This document shows, piece by piece, positions 13,081 to 27,386 of a DNA stretch of 64,000 nt. Position 1 is the stretch's first letter. Each line of letters starts with the position of its first letter. The DNA is from Prosapia bicincta. Lineage: Eukaryota; Arthropoda; Insecta; Hemiptera; Cercopidae. A model generated the notes under the pieces. It was given only the letters and a program-made list of their open reading frames with translations, was not told where the DNA came from and searched no databases. The stretch covers positions 10,255,395-10,319,394 of the forward strand of contig JBAIZL010000008.1 in NCBI GenBank assembly GCA_036971475.1, written 5' to 3'. The position numbers were made by a program, and so were the translations under genes.

Positions 13081-14111
13081 TTAGAATTGATCTATAATAA
13101 GTATTATAGGAGCTATCGCAATTGTCATATATTTGCTCTAAAAAAAATGCATGAATTATAGTTCATGGATTTTGCGATTTCTACAAAAAATGGATTTCTC
13201 ATTTAAAAGGCATAATAAACGCAGAATCGACCATAGATTCGCATTGTGCACTTAGAATTGATCTATAATAAGTATTATAGGAGCTATCGCAATTGTCATA
13301 TATTTGCTCTAAAAAAAATGCATGAATTATAGTTCATGGATTTTGCGATTTCTACAAAAAATGGATTTCTCATTTAAAAGGCATAATAAACGCAGAATCG
13401 ACCATAGATTCGCATTGTGCACTTAGAATTGATCTATAATAAGTATTATAGGAGCTATCGCAATTGTCATATATTTGCTCTAAAAAAAATGCATGAATTA
13501 TAGTTCATGGATTTTGCGATTCCTACAAAAAATGGATTTCTCATTTAAAAAGCCTAATAAACGCAGAATCGACCATAGATTCGCATTGTGCACTTAGAAT
13601 TGATCTATAATAAGTATTATAGGAGCTATCGCAATTGTCATATATTTGCTCTAAAAAAAATGCATGAATTATAGTTCATGGATTTTGCGATTTCTACAAA
13701 AAATGGATTTCTCATTTAAAAGGCATAATAAACGCAGAATCGACCATAGATTCGCATTGTGCACTTAGAATTGATCTATAATAAGTATTATAGGAGCTAT
13801 CGCAATTGTCATATATTTGCTCTAAAAAAAATGCATGAATTATAGTTCATGGATTTTGCGATTTCTACAAAAAATGGATTTCTCATTTAAAAGGCATAAT
13901 AAACGCAGAATCGACCATAGATTCGCATTGTGCACTTAGAAATGATCTATAATAAGTATTATAGGAGCTATCGCAATTGTCATATATTTGCTCTAAAAAA
14001 AATGCATGAATTATAGTTCATGGATTTTGCGATTTCTACAAAAAATGGATTTCTCATTTAAAAGGCATAATAAACGCAGAATCGACCATAGATTCGCATT
14101 GTGCACTTAGA

Positions 14112-14239
14112 ATTGATCTATAATAAGTATTATAGGAGCTATCGCAATTGTCATATATTTGCTCTAAAAAAAATGGATTTCTCATTTAAAAGGCATAATA
14201 AACGCAGAATCGACCATAGATTCGCATTGTGCACTTAGA
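14112..14239. repeat. 128-bp monomer with 43-bp deletion (copy 2)
   Basis: It has the same deletion endpoints as the copy at 11591. Downstream variants (aataacgcag, gaattgtagt, the gattcctac plus aaaaagccta monomer) repeat those after 11718 at an offset of about 2521-2522 bp. That equals 15 monomers minus 43, so this copy arrived by segmental duplication. Confidence 0.85.
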
Positions 14240-16299
14240 ATTGATCTATAATAAGTATTATAGGAGCTATCGCAATTGTCATATATTTGCTCTAAAAAAA
14301 ATGCATGAATTATAGTTCATGGATTTTGCGATTTCTACAAAAAATGGATTTCTCATTTAAAAGGCATAATAAACGCAGAATCGACCATAGATTCGCATTG
14401 CGCACTTAGAATTGATCTATAATAAGTATTATAGGAGCTATCGCAATTGTCATATATTTGCTCTAAAAAAAATGCATGAATTATAGTTCATGGATTTTGC
14501 GATTTCTACAAAAAATGGATTTCTCATTTAAAAGGCATAATAAACGCAGAATCGACCATAGATTCGCATTGTGCACTTAGAATTGATCTATAATAAGTAT
14601 TATAGGAGCTATCGCAATTGTCATATATTTGCTCTAAAAAAAATGCATGAATTATAGTTCATGGATTTTGCGATTTCTACAAAAAATGGATTTCTCATTT
14701 AAAAGGCATAATAAACGCAGAATCGACCATAGATTCGCATTGTGCACTTAGAATCGATCTATAATAAGTATTATAGGAGCTATCGCAATTGTCATATATC
14801 TGCTCTAAAAAAAATGCATGAATTATAGTTCATGGATTTTGCGATTTCTACAAAAAATGGATTTCTCATTTAAAAGGCATAATAACGCAGAATCGACCAT
14901 AGATTCGCATTGTGCACTTAGAATTGATCTATAATAAGTATTATAGGAGCTATCGCAATTGTCATATATTTGCTCTAAAAAAAATGCATGAATTGTAGTT
15001 CATGGATTTTGCGATTTCTACAAAAAATGGATTTCTCATTTAAAAGGCATAATAAACGCAGAATCGACCATAGATTCGCATTGTGCACTTAGAATTGATC
15101 TATAATAAGTATTATAGGAGCTATCGCAATTGTCATATATTTGCTCTAAAAAAAATGCATGAATTATAGTTCATGGATTTTGCGATTTCTACAAAAAATG
15201 GATTTCTCATTTAAAAGGCATAATAAACGCAGAATCGACCATAGATTCGCATTGTGCACTTAGAATTGATTTTTAATAAGTATTATAGGAGCTATCGCAA
15301 TTGTCATATATTTGCTCTAAAAAAAATGCATGAATTATAGTTCATGGATTTTGCGATTCCTACAAAAAATGGATTTCTCATTTAAAAAGCCTAATAAACG
15401 CAGAATCGACCTTAGATTCGCATTGTGCACTTAGAAATGATCTATAATAAGTATTATAGGAGCTATCGCAATTGTCATATATTTGCTCTAAAAAAAATGC
15501 ATGAATTATAGTTCATGGATTTTGCGATTTCTACAAAAAATGGATTTCTCATTTAAAAGGCATAATAAACGCAGAATCGACCATAGATTCGCATTGTGCA
15601 CTTAGAATTGATCTATAATAAGCATTATAGGAGCTATCGCAATTGTCATATATTTGCTCTAAAAAAAATGCATGAATTATAGTTCATGGATTTTGCGATT
15701 TCTACAAAAATGGATTTCTCATTTAAAAGGCATAATAAACGCAGAATCGACCATAGATTGGCATTGTGCACTTAGAATTGATCTATAAAAAGTATTATAG
15801 GAGCTATCGCAATTGTCATATATTTGCTCTAAAAAAAATGCATGAATTATAGTTCATGGATTTTGCGATTTCTACAAAAAATGGATTTCTCATTTAAAAG
15901 GCATAATAAACGCAGAATCGATCATAGATTCGCATTGTGCACTTAGAAATGATCTATAATAAGTATTATAGGAGCTATCGCAATTGTCATATATTTGCTC
16001 TAAAAAAAATGCATGAATTATAGTTCATGGATTTTGCGATTTCTACAAAAAATGGATTTCTCATTTAAAAGGCATAATAAACGCTGAATCGACCATAGAT
16101 TCGCATTGTGCACTTAGAATTGATTTATAATAAGTATTATAGGAGCTATCGCAATTGTCATATATTTGCTCTAAAAAAAATGCATGAATTATAGTTCATG
16201 GATTTTGCGATTCCTACAAAAAATGGATTTCTCATTTAAAAGGCATAATAAACGCAGAATCGACCATAGATTCGCATTGTGCACTTAGAAATGATCTAT

Positions 16300-18780
16300 A
16301 ATAAGTATTATAGGAGCTATCGCAATTGTCATATATTTGCTCTAAAAAAAATGCATGAATTATAGTTCATGGATTTTGCGATTTCTACAAAAATGGATTT
16401 CTCATTTAAAAGGCATAATAAACGCAGAATCGACCATAGATTCGCATTGTGCACTTAGAATTGATCTATAATAAGTATTATAGGAGCTATCGCAATTGTC
16501 ATATATTTGCTCTAAAAAAAATGCATGAATTATAGTTCATGGATTTTGCGATTCCTACAAAAAATGGATTTCTCATTTAAAAAGCCTAATAAACGCAGAA
16601 TCGACCATAGATTCGAATTGTGCACTTAGAATTGATCTATAATAAGTATTATAGGAGCTATCGCAATTGTCATATATTTGCTCTAAAAAAAATGCATGAA
16701 TTATAGTTCATGGATTTTGCGATTTCTACAAAAAATGGATTTCTCATTTAAAAGGCATAATAAACGCAAAATCGACCATAGATTCGCATTGTGCACTTAG
16801 AATTGATCTATAATAAGTATTATAGGAGCTATCGCAATTGTCATATATTTGCTCTAAAAAAAATGCATGAATTATAGTTCATGGATTTTGCGATTTCTAC
16901 AAAAAATGGATTTCTCATTTAAAAGGCATAATAAACGCAGAATCGACCATAGATTCGCATTATGCACTTAGAATTGTTCTATAATAAGTATTATAGGAGC
17001 TATCGTAATTACCATCAAATTGCTCCAAAAACAAATGCATGAATTATAGTTCATGGATTTTGCGATTTCTAAAAAAAATGGATTTCTCATTTAAAAGGCA
17101 TAATAAACGCAGAATCAACCATATATTCGCATTGTGCACTTAGAATTGATCTATAATAAGTATTATAGGAGCTATCGCAATTGTCATATATTTGCTCTAA
17201 AAAAAATGCATGAATTATAGTTCATGGATTTTGCGATTTCTACAAAAAATGGATTTCTCATTTAAAAGGCATAATAAACGCAGAATCGACCATAGATTCG
17301 CATTGTGCACTTAGAATTGATCTATAATAAGTATTATAGGAGCTATCGCAATTGTCATATATTTGCTCTAAAAAAAATGCATGAATTGTAGTTCATGGAT
17401 TTTGCGATTTCTACAAAAAATGGATTTCTCATTTAAAAGGCATAATAAACGCAGAATCGACCATAGATTCGCATTGTGCACTTAGAATTGATCTTTAATA
17501 AGTATTATAGGAGCTATCGCAATTGTCATATATTTGCTCTAAAAAAAATGCATGAATTATAGTTCATGGATTTTGCGATTTCTACAAAAAATGGATTTCT
17601 CATTTAAAAGGCATAATAAACGCAGAATCGACCATAGATTCGCATTGTGCACTTAGAATTGATTTTTAATAAGTATTATAGGAGCTATCGCAATTGTCAT
17701 ATATTTGCTCTAAAAAAAATGCATGAATTATAGTTCATGGATTTTGCGATTTCTACAAAAAATGGATTTCTCATTTAAAAGGCATAATAAACGCAGAATC
17801 GACCATAGATTCGCATTGTGCACTTAGAATTGATTTATAATAAGTATTATAGGAGCTATCGCAATTGTCATATATTTGCTCTAAAAAAAATGCATGAATT
17901 ATAGTTCATGGATTTTGCGATTCCTACAAAAAATGGATTTCTCATTTAAAAAGCCTAATAAACGCAGAATCGACCATAGATTCGAATTGTGCACTTAGAA
18001 TTGATCTATAATAAGTATTATAGGAGCTATCGCAATTGTCATATATTTGCTCTAAAAAAAATGCATGAATTATAGTTCATGGATTTTGCGATTTCTACAA
18101 AAATGGATTTCTCATTTAAAAGGCATAATAAACGCAGAATCGACCATAGATTCGCATTGTGCACTTAGAATTGATCTATAATAAGTATTATAGGAGCTAT
18201 CGCAATTGTCATATATTTGCTCTAAAAAAAATGCATGAATTATAGTTCATGGATTTTGCGATTCCTACAAAAAATGGATTTCTCATTTAAAAAGCCTAAT
18301 AAACGCAGAATCGACCATAGATTCGAATTGTGCACTTAGAATTGATCTATAATAAGTATTATAGGAGCTATCGCAATTGTCATATATTTGCTCTAAAAAA
18401 AATGCATGAATTATAGTTCATGGATTTTGCGATTTCTACAAAAAATGGATTTCTCATTTAAAAGGCATAATAAACGCAAAATCGACCATAGATTCGCATT
18501 GTGCACTTAGAATTGATCTATAATAAGTATTATAGGAGCTATCGCAATTGTCATATATTTGCTCTAAAAAAAATGCATGAATTATAGTTCATGGATTTTG
18601 CGATTTCTACAAAAAATGGATTTCTCATTTAAAAGGCATAATAAACGCAGAATCGACCATAGATTCGCATTATGCACTTAGAATTGTTCTATAATAAGTA
18701 TTATAGGAGCTATCGTAATTACCATCAAATTGCTCCAAAAACAAATGCATGAATTATAGTTCATGGATTTTGCGATTTCT
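16300..18780. repeat. 10-monomer (1710 bp) tandem duplication
   Basis: Marker pairs spaced exactly 1710 bp are the A5 variant ctacaaaaatgg (16381/18091 lines), attcgaattg (16611/18321), cattatgcac with gaattgttct (around 16959/18669) and the type-B patch with ccaaaaacaaatg (17005/18715). A third attcgaattg monomer at 17980 lies two monomers before the second. The match ends after about 17065/18775, where one copy has tctaaaaaaa and the other tctacaaaaa. Confidence 0.82.
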
Positions 18781-21415
18781 ACAAAAAATGGATTTCTCAT
18801 TTAAAAGGCATAATAAACGCAGAATCGACCGTAGATTCGCATTGTGCACTTAGAATTGATCTATTATAAGTATTATAGGTGCTATCGCAATTGTCATATA
18901 TTTGCTCTTAAAAAAATGCATGAATTATAGTTCATGGATTTTGCGATTTCTACAAAAAATGGATTTCTCATTTAAAAGGCATAATAAACGCAGAATCGAC
19001 CATAGATTCGCATTGTGCACTTAGAATTGATCTATAATAAGTATTATAGGAGCTATCGCAATTGTCATATATTTGCTCTAAAAAAAATGCATGAATTATA
19101 GTTCATGGATTTTGCGATTTCTACAAAAAATGGATTTCTCATTTAAAAGGCATAATAAACGCAGAATCGACCATAGATTCGCATTGTGCACTTAGAAATG
19201 ATCTATAATAAGTATTATAGGAGCTATCGCAATTGTCATATATTTGCTCTAAAAACAATGCATGAATTATAGTTCATGGATTTTGCGATTTCTACAAAAA
19301 ATGGATTTCTCATTTAAAAGGCATAATAAACGCAGAATCGACCATAGATTCGCATTGTGCACTTAGAATTGATCTATAATAAGTATTATAGGAGCTATCG
19401 CAATTGTCATATATTTGCTCTAAAAAAAATGCATGAATTATAGTTCATGGATTTTGCGATTTCTAAAAAAAATGGATTTCTCATTTAAAAGGCATAATAA
19501 ACGCAGAATCAACCATATATTCGCATTGTGCACTTAGAATTGATCTATAATAAGTATTATAGGAGCTATCGCAATTGCCATATATTTGCTCTAAAAAAAA
19601 TGCATGAATTATAGTTCATGGATTTTGCGATTTCTACAAAAAATGGATTTCTCATTTAAAAGGCATAATAAACACAGAATCGACCATAGATTCGCATTGT
19701 GCACTTAGAATTTATCTATAATAAGTATTATAGGAGCTATCGCAATTGTCATATATTTGCTCTAAAAAAAATGCATGAATTATAGTTCATGGATTTTGCG
19801 ATTTCTACAAAAAATGGATTTCTCATTTAAAAGGCATAATAAACGCAGAATCGACCATAGATTCGCATTGTGCACTTAGAATTGATCTATAATAAGTATT
19901 ATAGGAGCTATCGCAATTGTCATATATTTGCTCTAAAAAAAATGCATGAATTATAGTTCATGGATTTTGCGATTTCTACAAAAAATGGATTTCTCATTTA
20001 AAAGGCATAATAAACGCAGAATCGACCATAGATTCGCATTGTGCACTTAGAATTGATCTATAATAAGTATTATAGGAGCTATCGCAATTGTCATATATTT
20101 GCTCTAAAAAAAATGCATGAATTATAGTTCATGGATTTTGCGATTTCTACAAAAAATGGATTTCTCATTTAAAAGGCATAATAAACGCAGAATCGACCAT
20201 AGATTCGCATTGTGCACTTAGAATTGATCTATAATAAGTATTATAGGAGCTATCGCAATTGTCATATATTTGCTCTAAAAAAAATGCATGAATTAGAGTT
20301 CATGGATTTTGCGATTTCTACAAAAAATGGATTTCTCATTTAAAAGGCATAATAAACGCAGAATCGACCATAGATTCGCTTTGTGCACTTAGAATTGATC
20401 TATAATAAGTATTATAGGAGCTATCGCAATTGTCATATATTTGCTCTAAAAAAAATGCATGAATTATAGTTCATGGATTTTGCGATTTCTACAAAAAATG
20501 GATTTCTCATTTAAAAGGCATAATAAACGCAGAATCGACCATAGATTCGCATTGTGCACTTAGAATTGATCTATAATAAGTATTATAGGAGCTATCGCAA
20601 TTGTCATATATTTGCTCTAAAAAAAATGCATGAATTATAGTTCATGGATTTTGCGATTTCTACAAAAAATGGATTTCTCATTTAAAAGGCATAATAACGC
20701 AGAATCGACCATAGATTCGCATTGTGCACTTAGAAATGATCTATAATAAGTATTATAGGAGCTATCGCAATTGTCATATATTTGCTCTAAAAAAAATGCA
20801 TGAATTATAGTTCATGGATTTTGCGATTTCTACAAAAAATGGATTTCTCATTTAAAAGGCATAATAAACACAGAATCGACCATAGATTCGCATTGTGCAC
20901 TTAGAATTTATCTATAATAAGTATTATAGGAGCTATCGCAATTGTCATATATTTGCTCTAAAAAAAATGCATGAATTATAGTTCATGGATTTTGCGATTT
21001 CTACAAAAAATGGATTTCTCATTTAAAAGGCATAATAAACGCAGAATCGACCATAGATTCGCATTGTGCACTTAGAATTGATCTATAATAAGTATTATAG
21101 GAGCTATGGCAATTGTCATATATTTGCTCTAAAAAATGCATGAATTATAGTTCATGGATCTTGCGATTTCTACAAAAAATGGATTTCTCATTTAAAAGGC
21201 ATAATAAACGCAGAATCGACCATAGATTCGCATTGTGCACTTAGAATTGATCTATAATAAGTATTATAGGAGCTATCGCAATTGTCATATATTTGCTCTA
21301 AAAAAATGCATGAATTTTAGTTCATGGATTTTGCGATTCCTACAAAAAATGGATTTCTCATTTAAAAGGCATAATAAACGCAGAATCGACCATAGATTCG
21401 CATTGTGCACTTAGA

Positions 21416-21883
21416 ATTGATCTATAATAAGTATTATAGGAGCTATCGTAATTACCATCAAATTGCTCCAAAAAAAATGCATGAATTATAGTTCATGGAT
21501 TTTGACTTTTCTACAAAAAATGGATTACTCATTTAAAAGGCATAATAAACGCAGAATCGACCATAGATTCGCATTGTGCACTTAGAATTGATCTATAATA
21601 AGTATTATAGGAGCTATGGCAATTGTCATATATTTGCTCTAATAAATGCATGAATTATAGTTCATGGATCTTGCGATTTCTACAAAAAATGGATTTCTCA
21701 TTTAAAAGGCATAATAAACGCAGAATCGACCATAGATTCGCATTGTGCACTTAGAATTGATCTATAATAAGTATTATAGGAGCTATCGCAATTGTCATAT
21801 ATTTGCTCTAAATAAAATGGATTTCTCATTTAAAAGGCATAATAAACGCAGAATCGACCATAGATTCGCATTGTGCACTTAGA
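21416..21883. repeat. Cassette: type-B monomer, ggc monomer, 128-bp monomer (copy 2)
   Basis: This is the counterpart of 11251-11718 at an exact offset of 10,165 bp. The type-B monomer here has private changes (tttgactttt and ggattactca near 21500-21530). The deletion monomer at 21756-21883 reads aaataaaatgg at its junction. The right flank differs from that of copy 1. Confidence 0.8.
21756..21883. repeat. 128-bp monomer with 43-bp deletion (copy 3)
   Basis: It has the same 43-bp loss as the copies at 11591 and 14112, with one extra A-to-T change in the fused A tract. It lies in the cassette shared with the first copy. Confidence 0.87.
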
Positions 21884-23625
21884 ATTGATCTATAATAAGC
21901 ATTATAGGAGCTATCGCAATTGTCATATATTTGCTCTAAAAAAAATGCATGAATTATAGTTCATGGATTTTGCGATTTCTACAAAAAATGGATTTCTCAT
22001 TTAAAAGGCATAATAAACGCAGAATCGACCATAGATTCGCATTGTGCACTTAGAATTGATCTATAATAAGTATTATAGGAGCTATCGCAATTGTCATATA
22101 TTTGCTCTAAAAAAAATGCATGAATTATAGTTCATGGATTTTGCGATTTCTACAAAAAATGGATTTCTCATTTAAAAGGCATAATAAACGCAGAATCGAC
22201 CATAGATTCGCATTGTGCACTTAGAATTGATCTATAATAAGTATTATAGGAGCTATCGCAATTGTCATATATTTGCTCTAAAAAAAATGCATGAATTATA
22301 GTTCATGGATTTTGCGATTTCTACAAAAAATCGATTTCTCATTTAAAAGGCATAATAAACGCAGAATCGACCATAGATTCGCATTGTGCACTTAGAAATG
22401 ATCTATAATAAGTATTTTAGGAGCTATCGCAATTGTCATATATTTGCTCTAAAAAAAATGCATGAATTATAGTTCATGGATTTTGCGATTTCTACAAAAA
22501 ATGGATTTCTCATTTAAAAGGCATAATAAACACAGAATCGACCATAGATTCGCATTGTGCACTTAGAATTGATCTATAATAAGTATTATAGGAGCTATCG
22601 CAATTGTCATATATTTGCTCTAAAAAAAATGCATGAATTATAGTTCATGGATTTTGCGATTTCTACAAAAAATGGATTTCTCATTTAAAAGGCATAATAA
22701 ACGCAGAATCGACCATAGATTCGCATTGTGCACTTAGAAATGATCTATAATAAGTATTATAGGAGCTATCGCAATTGTCATATATTTGCTCTAATAAAAA
22801 TGCATGAATTATAGTTCATGGATTTTGCGATTTCTACAAAAAATGGATTTCTCATTTAAAAGGCATGATAAACGCACAATCGACCATAGATTCGCATTGT
22901 GCACTTAGAATTGATCTATAATAAGTATTATAGGAGCTATCGCAATTGTCATATATTTGCTCTAAAAAAAATGCATGAATTATAGTTCATGGATTTTGCG
23001 ATTTCTAAAAAAAAATGGATTTCTCATTTAAAAGGCATTTTAAACGCATAATCGACCATAGATTCGCATTGTGCACTTAGAATTGATCTATAATAAGTAT
23101 TATAGGAGCTATCGCAATTGTCATATATTTGCTCTAAAAAAAATGCATGAATTATAGTTCATGGATTTTGCGATTTCTACAAAAAATGGATTTCTCATTT
23201 AAAAGGCATAATAAACGCAGATTCGACCATAGATTCGCACTGTGCACTTAGAAATGATCTATAATAAGTATTATAGGAGCTATCGCAATTGTCATATATT
23301 TGCTCTAAAAAAAATGCATGAATTATAGTTCATGGATTTTGCGATTTCTACAAAAAATGGATTTCTCATTTAAAAGTCATAATAAACGCAGAATCGACCA
23401 TAGATACGCATTTAGCACTTAGAATTGATCTATAATAAGTATTATAGGAGCTATCGCAATTGTCATATATTTGCTCTAAAAAAAATGCATGAATTATAGT
23501 TCATGGATTTTGCGATTTCTACAAAAAATGGATTTCTCATTTAAAAGGCATAATAAACGCAGAATCGACCATAGATTCGCATTGTGCACTTAGAATTGAT
23601 CTATAATAAGTATTATAGGAGCTAT

Positions 23626-24300
23626 CGCAATTGTCATATATTTGCTCTAAAAAAATGCATGAATTATAGTTCATGGATTTTGCGATTCCTACAAAAAATG
23701 GATTTCTCATTTAAAAGGCATAATAAACGCAGAATCGACCATAGATTCGCATTGTGCACTTAGAATTGATCTATAATAAGTATTATAGGAGCTATGGCAA
23801 TTGTCATATATTTGCTCTAAAAAATGCATGAATTATAGTTCATGGATCTTGCGATTTCTACAAAAAATGGATTTCTCATTTAAAAGGCATAATAAACGCA
23901 GAATCGACCATAGATTCGCATTGTGCACTTAGAATTGATCTATAATAAGTATTATAGGAGCTATCGCAATTGTCATATATTTGCTCTAAAAAAATGCATG
24001 AATTATAGTTCATGGATTTTGCGATTCCTACAAAAAATGGATTTCTCATTTAAAAGGCATAATAAACGCAGAATCGACCATAGATTCGCATTGTGCACTT
24101 AGAATTGATCTATAATAAGTATTATAGGAGCTATGGCAATTGTCATATATTTGCTCTAAAAAATGCATGAATTATAGTTCATGGATCTTGCGATTTCTAC
24201 AAAAAATGGATTTCTCATTTAAAAGGCATAATAAACGCAGAATCGACCATAGATTCGCATTGTGCACTTAGAATTGATCTATAATAAGTATTATAGGAGC
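23626..24300. repeat. 339-bp dimer repeat, two units
   Basis: Two consecutive dimers alternate a 170-bp monomer (A7 tract plus gattcctac) with a 169-bp monomer (gctatggcaatt, A6 tract, ggatcttgcg). The ggc marker is at 23796 and 24135, 339 bp apart. The same pairs recur at 27048/27387 and 32665/33004, and in a longer run from 29404. Confidence 0.85.
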
Positions 24301-27047
24301 TATCGCAATTGTCATATATTTGCTCTAAAAAAAATGCATGAATTATAGTTCATGGATTTTGCGATTTCTACAAAAAATGGATTTCTCATTTAAAAGGCAT
24401 AATAAACGCAGAATCGACCATAGATTCGCATTGTGCACTTAGAAATGATCTATAATAAGTATTATAGGAGCTATCGCAATTGTCATATATTTGCTCTAAA
24501 AAAAATGCATGAATTATAGTTCATGGATTTTGCGATTTCTACAAAAAATTGATTTCTCATTTAAAAGGCATAATAAACGCTGAATCGACCATAGATTCGC
24601 ATTGTGCACTTAGAATTGATCTATAATAAGTATTATAGGAGCTATCGCAATTGTCATATATTTGCTCTAAAAAAAATGCATGAATTTTTTTTCCAAAGTT
24701 CATGGATTTTGCGATTCCTTCAAAAAATGGATTTCTCATTTAAAAGGCATAATAAACGCAGAATCGACCATAGATTCGCATTGTGCACTTAGAATTGATC
24801 TATAATAAGTATTATAGGAGCTATCGCAATTGTCATATATTTGCTCTAAAAAAATGCATGATTTATAGTTCATGGATTTTGCGATTTCTACAAAAAATGG
24901 ATTTCTCATTTAAAAGGCATAATAAACACAGAATCGACCATAGATTCGCATTGTGCACTTAGAAATGATATATAATAAGTATTATAGGAGCTATCGCAAT
25001 TGTCATATATTTGCTCTAAAAAAAATGCATGAATTATAGTTCATGGATTTTGCGATTTCTACAAAAAATGGATTTCTCATTTAAAAGGCATAATAAACGC
25101 TGAATCGACCATAGATTCGCATTGTGCACTTAGAATTGATCTATAATAAGTATTATAGGAGCTATCGCAATTGTCATATATTTGCTCTAAAAAAAATGCA
25201 TGAATTATAGTTCATGGATTTTGCGATTCCTACAAAAAATGGATTTCTCATTTAAAAGGCATAATAAACGCAGAATCGACCATAGATTCGCATTGTGCAC
25301 TTAGAAATGATCTATAATAAGTATTATAGGAGCTATCGCAATTGTCATATATTTGCTCTAAAAAAAATGCATGAATTATAGTTCATGGATTTTGCGATTT
25401 CTAAAAAGAAATGGATTTCTCATTTAAAAGGCATAATAAACGCAGAATCGACCATAGATTCGCACTGTGCACTTAGAATTGATCTATAATAAGTATTATA
25501 GGAGCATTCGCAATTGTCATATATTTGCTCTAAAAAAAATGCATGAATTATAGTTCATGGATTTTGCGATTTCTACAAAAAATGGATTTTTCCTATTTAA
25601 AAGGCACAATAAACGCAGAATCGACCATAGATTCGCATTGTGCACTTAGAAATGATATATAATAAGTATTATAGGAGCTATCGCAATTGTCATATATTTG
25701 CTCTAAATAAAATGCGTGAATTATAGTTCATGGATTTTGCGATTTCTACAAAAAATGGATTTCTCATTTAAAAGGCATAATAAACGCAGAATCGACCATA
25801 GATTCGCATTGTGCACTTAGAATTGATCTATAATAAGTATTATAGGAGCTATCGCAATTGTCATATATTTGCTCTAAAAAAAATGCATGAATTATAGTTC
25901 ATGGATTTTGCGATTTCTACAAAAAATGGATTTCTCATTTAAAAGGCATAATAAACGCAGAATCGACCATAGATTCGCATTGTGCACTTGAATTGATCTA
26001 TAATAAGTATTATAGGAGCTATCGCAATTGTCATATATTTGCTCTAAAAAAAATGCATGAATTATAGTTCATGGATTTTGCGATTTCTACAAAAAATGGA
26101 TTTCTCATTTAAAAGGCATAATAAACGCAGAATCGACCATAGATTCGCATTGTGCACTTAGAATTGATCTATAATAAGTATTATAGGAGCTATCGCAATT
26201 GTCATATATTTGCTCTAAAAAAAATGCATGAATTATAGTTCATGGATTTTGCGATTTCTACAAAAAATGGATTTCTCATTTAAAAGGCATAATAAACGCA
26301 GAATCGACCATAGATTCGCATTGTGCACTTAGAATTGATCTATAATAAGTATTATAGGAGCTATCGCAATTGTCATATATTTTCTCTAATAAAAATGCAT
26401 GATTTTAGTTCATGGATTTTGCGATTTCTACAAAAAAAGGATTTCTCATTTAAAAGGCATAATAAACGCAGAATCGACCATAGATTCGCATTGTGCACTT
26501 AGAATTGATCTATAATAAGTATTATAGGAGCTATCGCAATTGTCATATATTTGCTCTAAAAAAAATGCATGAATTATAGTTCATGGATTTTGCGATTTCT
26601 ACAAAAAATGGATTTCTCATTTAAAAGGCATAATAAACGCAGAATCGACCATAGATTCGCATTGTGCACTTAGAATTGATCTATAATAAGTATTATAGGA
26701 GCTATCGCAATTGTCATATATTTGCTCTAAAAAAAATGCATGAATTATAGTTCATGGATTTTGCGATTTCTACAAAAAATGGATTTCTCATTTAAAAGGC
26801 ATAATAAACGCTGAATCGACCATAGATTCGCATTGTGCACTTAGAATTGATCTATAATAAGTATTATAGGAGCTATCGCAATTGTCATATATTTGCTCTA
26901 AAAAAAATGCATGAATTATAGTTCATGGATTTTGCAATTTCTACAAAAAATGGATTTCTCATTTAAAAGGCATAATAAACGCAGAATCGACCATAGATTC
27001 GCATTGTGCACTTAGAATTGATCTATAATAAGTATTATAGGAGCTAT
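24135..27047. repeat. Three-copy segment, copy 1
   Basis: Ordered markers from the ggc monomer onward are gctgaatcga (24578), catgatttat (24859), gcactgtgc (25464), ggagcattcg (25501), tttttcctat with ggcacaataa (25587-25610), ctctaaataa (25701) and ttttctctaa with gattttagtt (26380-26410). The same order, with monomers gained or lost, occurs in 27387-29604 and 33004-36060. It therefore records repeated segmental duplication and not independent mutation. Confidence 0.75.
24685..24698. other. Loop insertion in dyad 2 (+8 bp)
   Basis: Between intact arms catgaa and ttcatg the usual 6-base centre ttatag is replaced by 14 bases (eight T, then ccaaag). The monomer is otherwise ordinary apart from gattccttca. 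The change removes a stop and makes 60-codon frames on both strands, which are by-products. It is seen once. Confidence 0.85.
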
Positions 27048-27386
27048 GGCAATTGTCATATATTTGCTCTAAAAAATGCATGAATTATAGTTCATGGATC
27101 TTGCGATTTCTACAAAAAATGGATTTCTCATTTAAAAGGCATAATAAACGCAGAATCGACCATAGATTCGCATTGTGCACTTAGAATTGATCTATAATAA
27201 GTATTATAGGAGCTATCGCAATTGTCATATATTTGCTCTAAAAAAATGCATGAATTATAGTTCATGGATTTTGCGATTCCTACAAAAAATGGATTTCTCA
27301 TTTAAAAGGCATAATAAACGCAGAATCTACCATAGATTCGCATTGTGCACTTAGAATTGATCTATAATAAGTATTATAGGAGCTAT

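Noticed and set aside
24557..24792. 60- and 62-codon open frames on both strands
   Set aside because: They arise from the 8-bp insertion near 24685 that removes stops. The residues are translated satellite and the two frames overlap each other.
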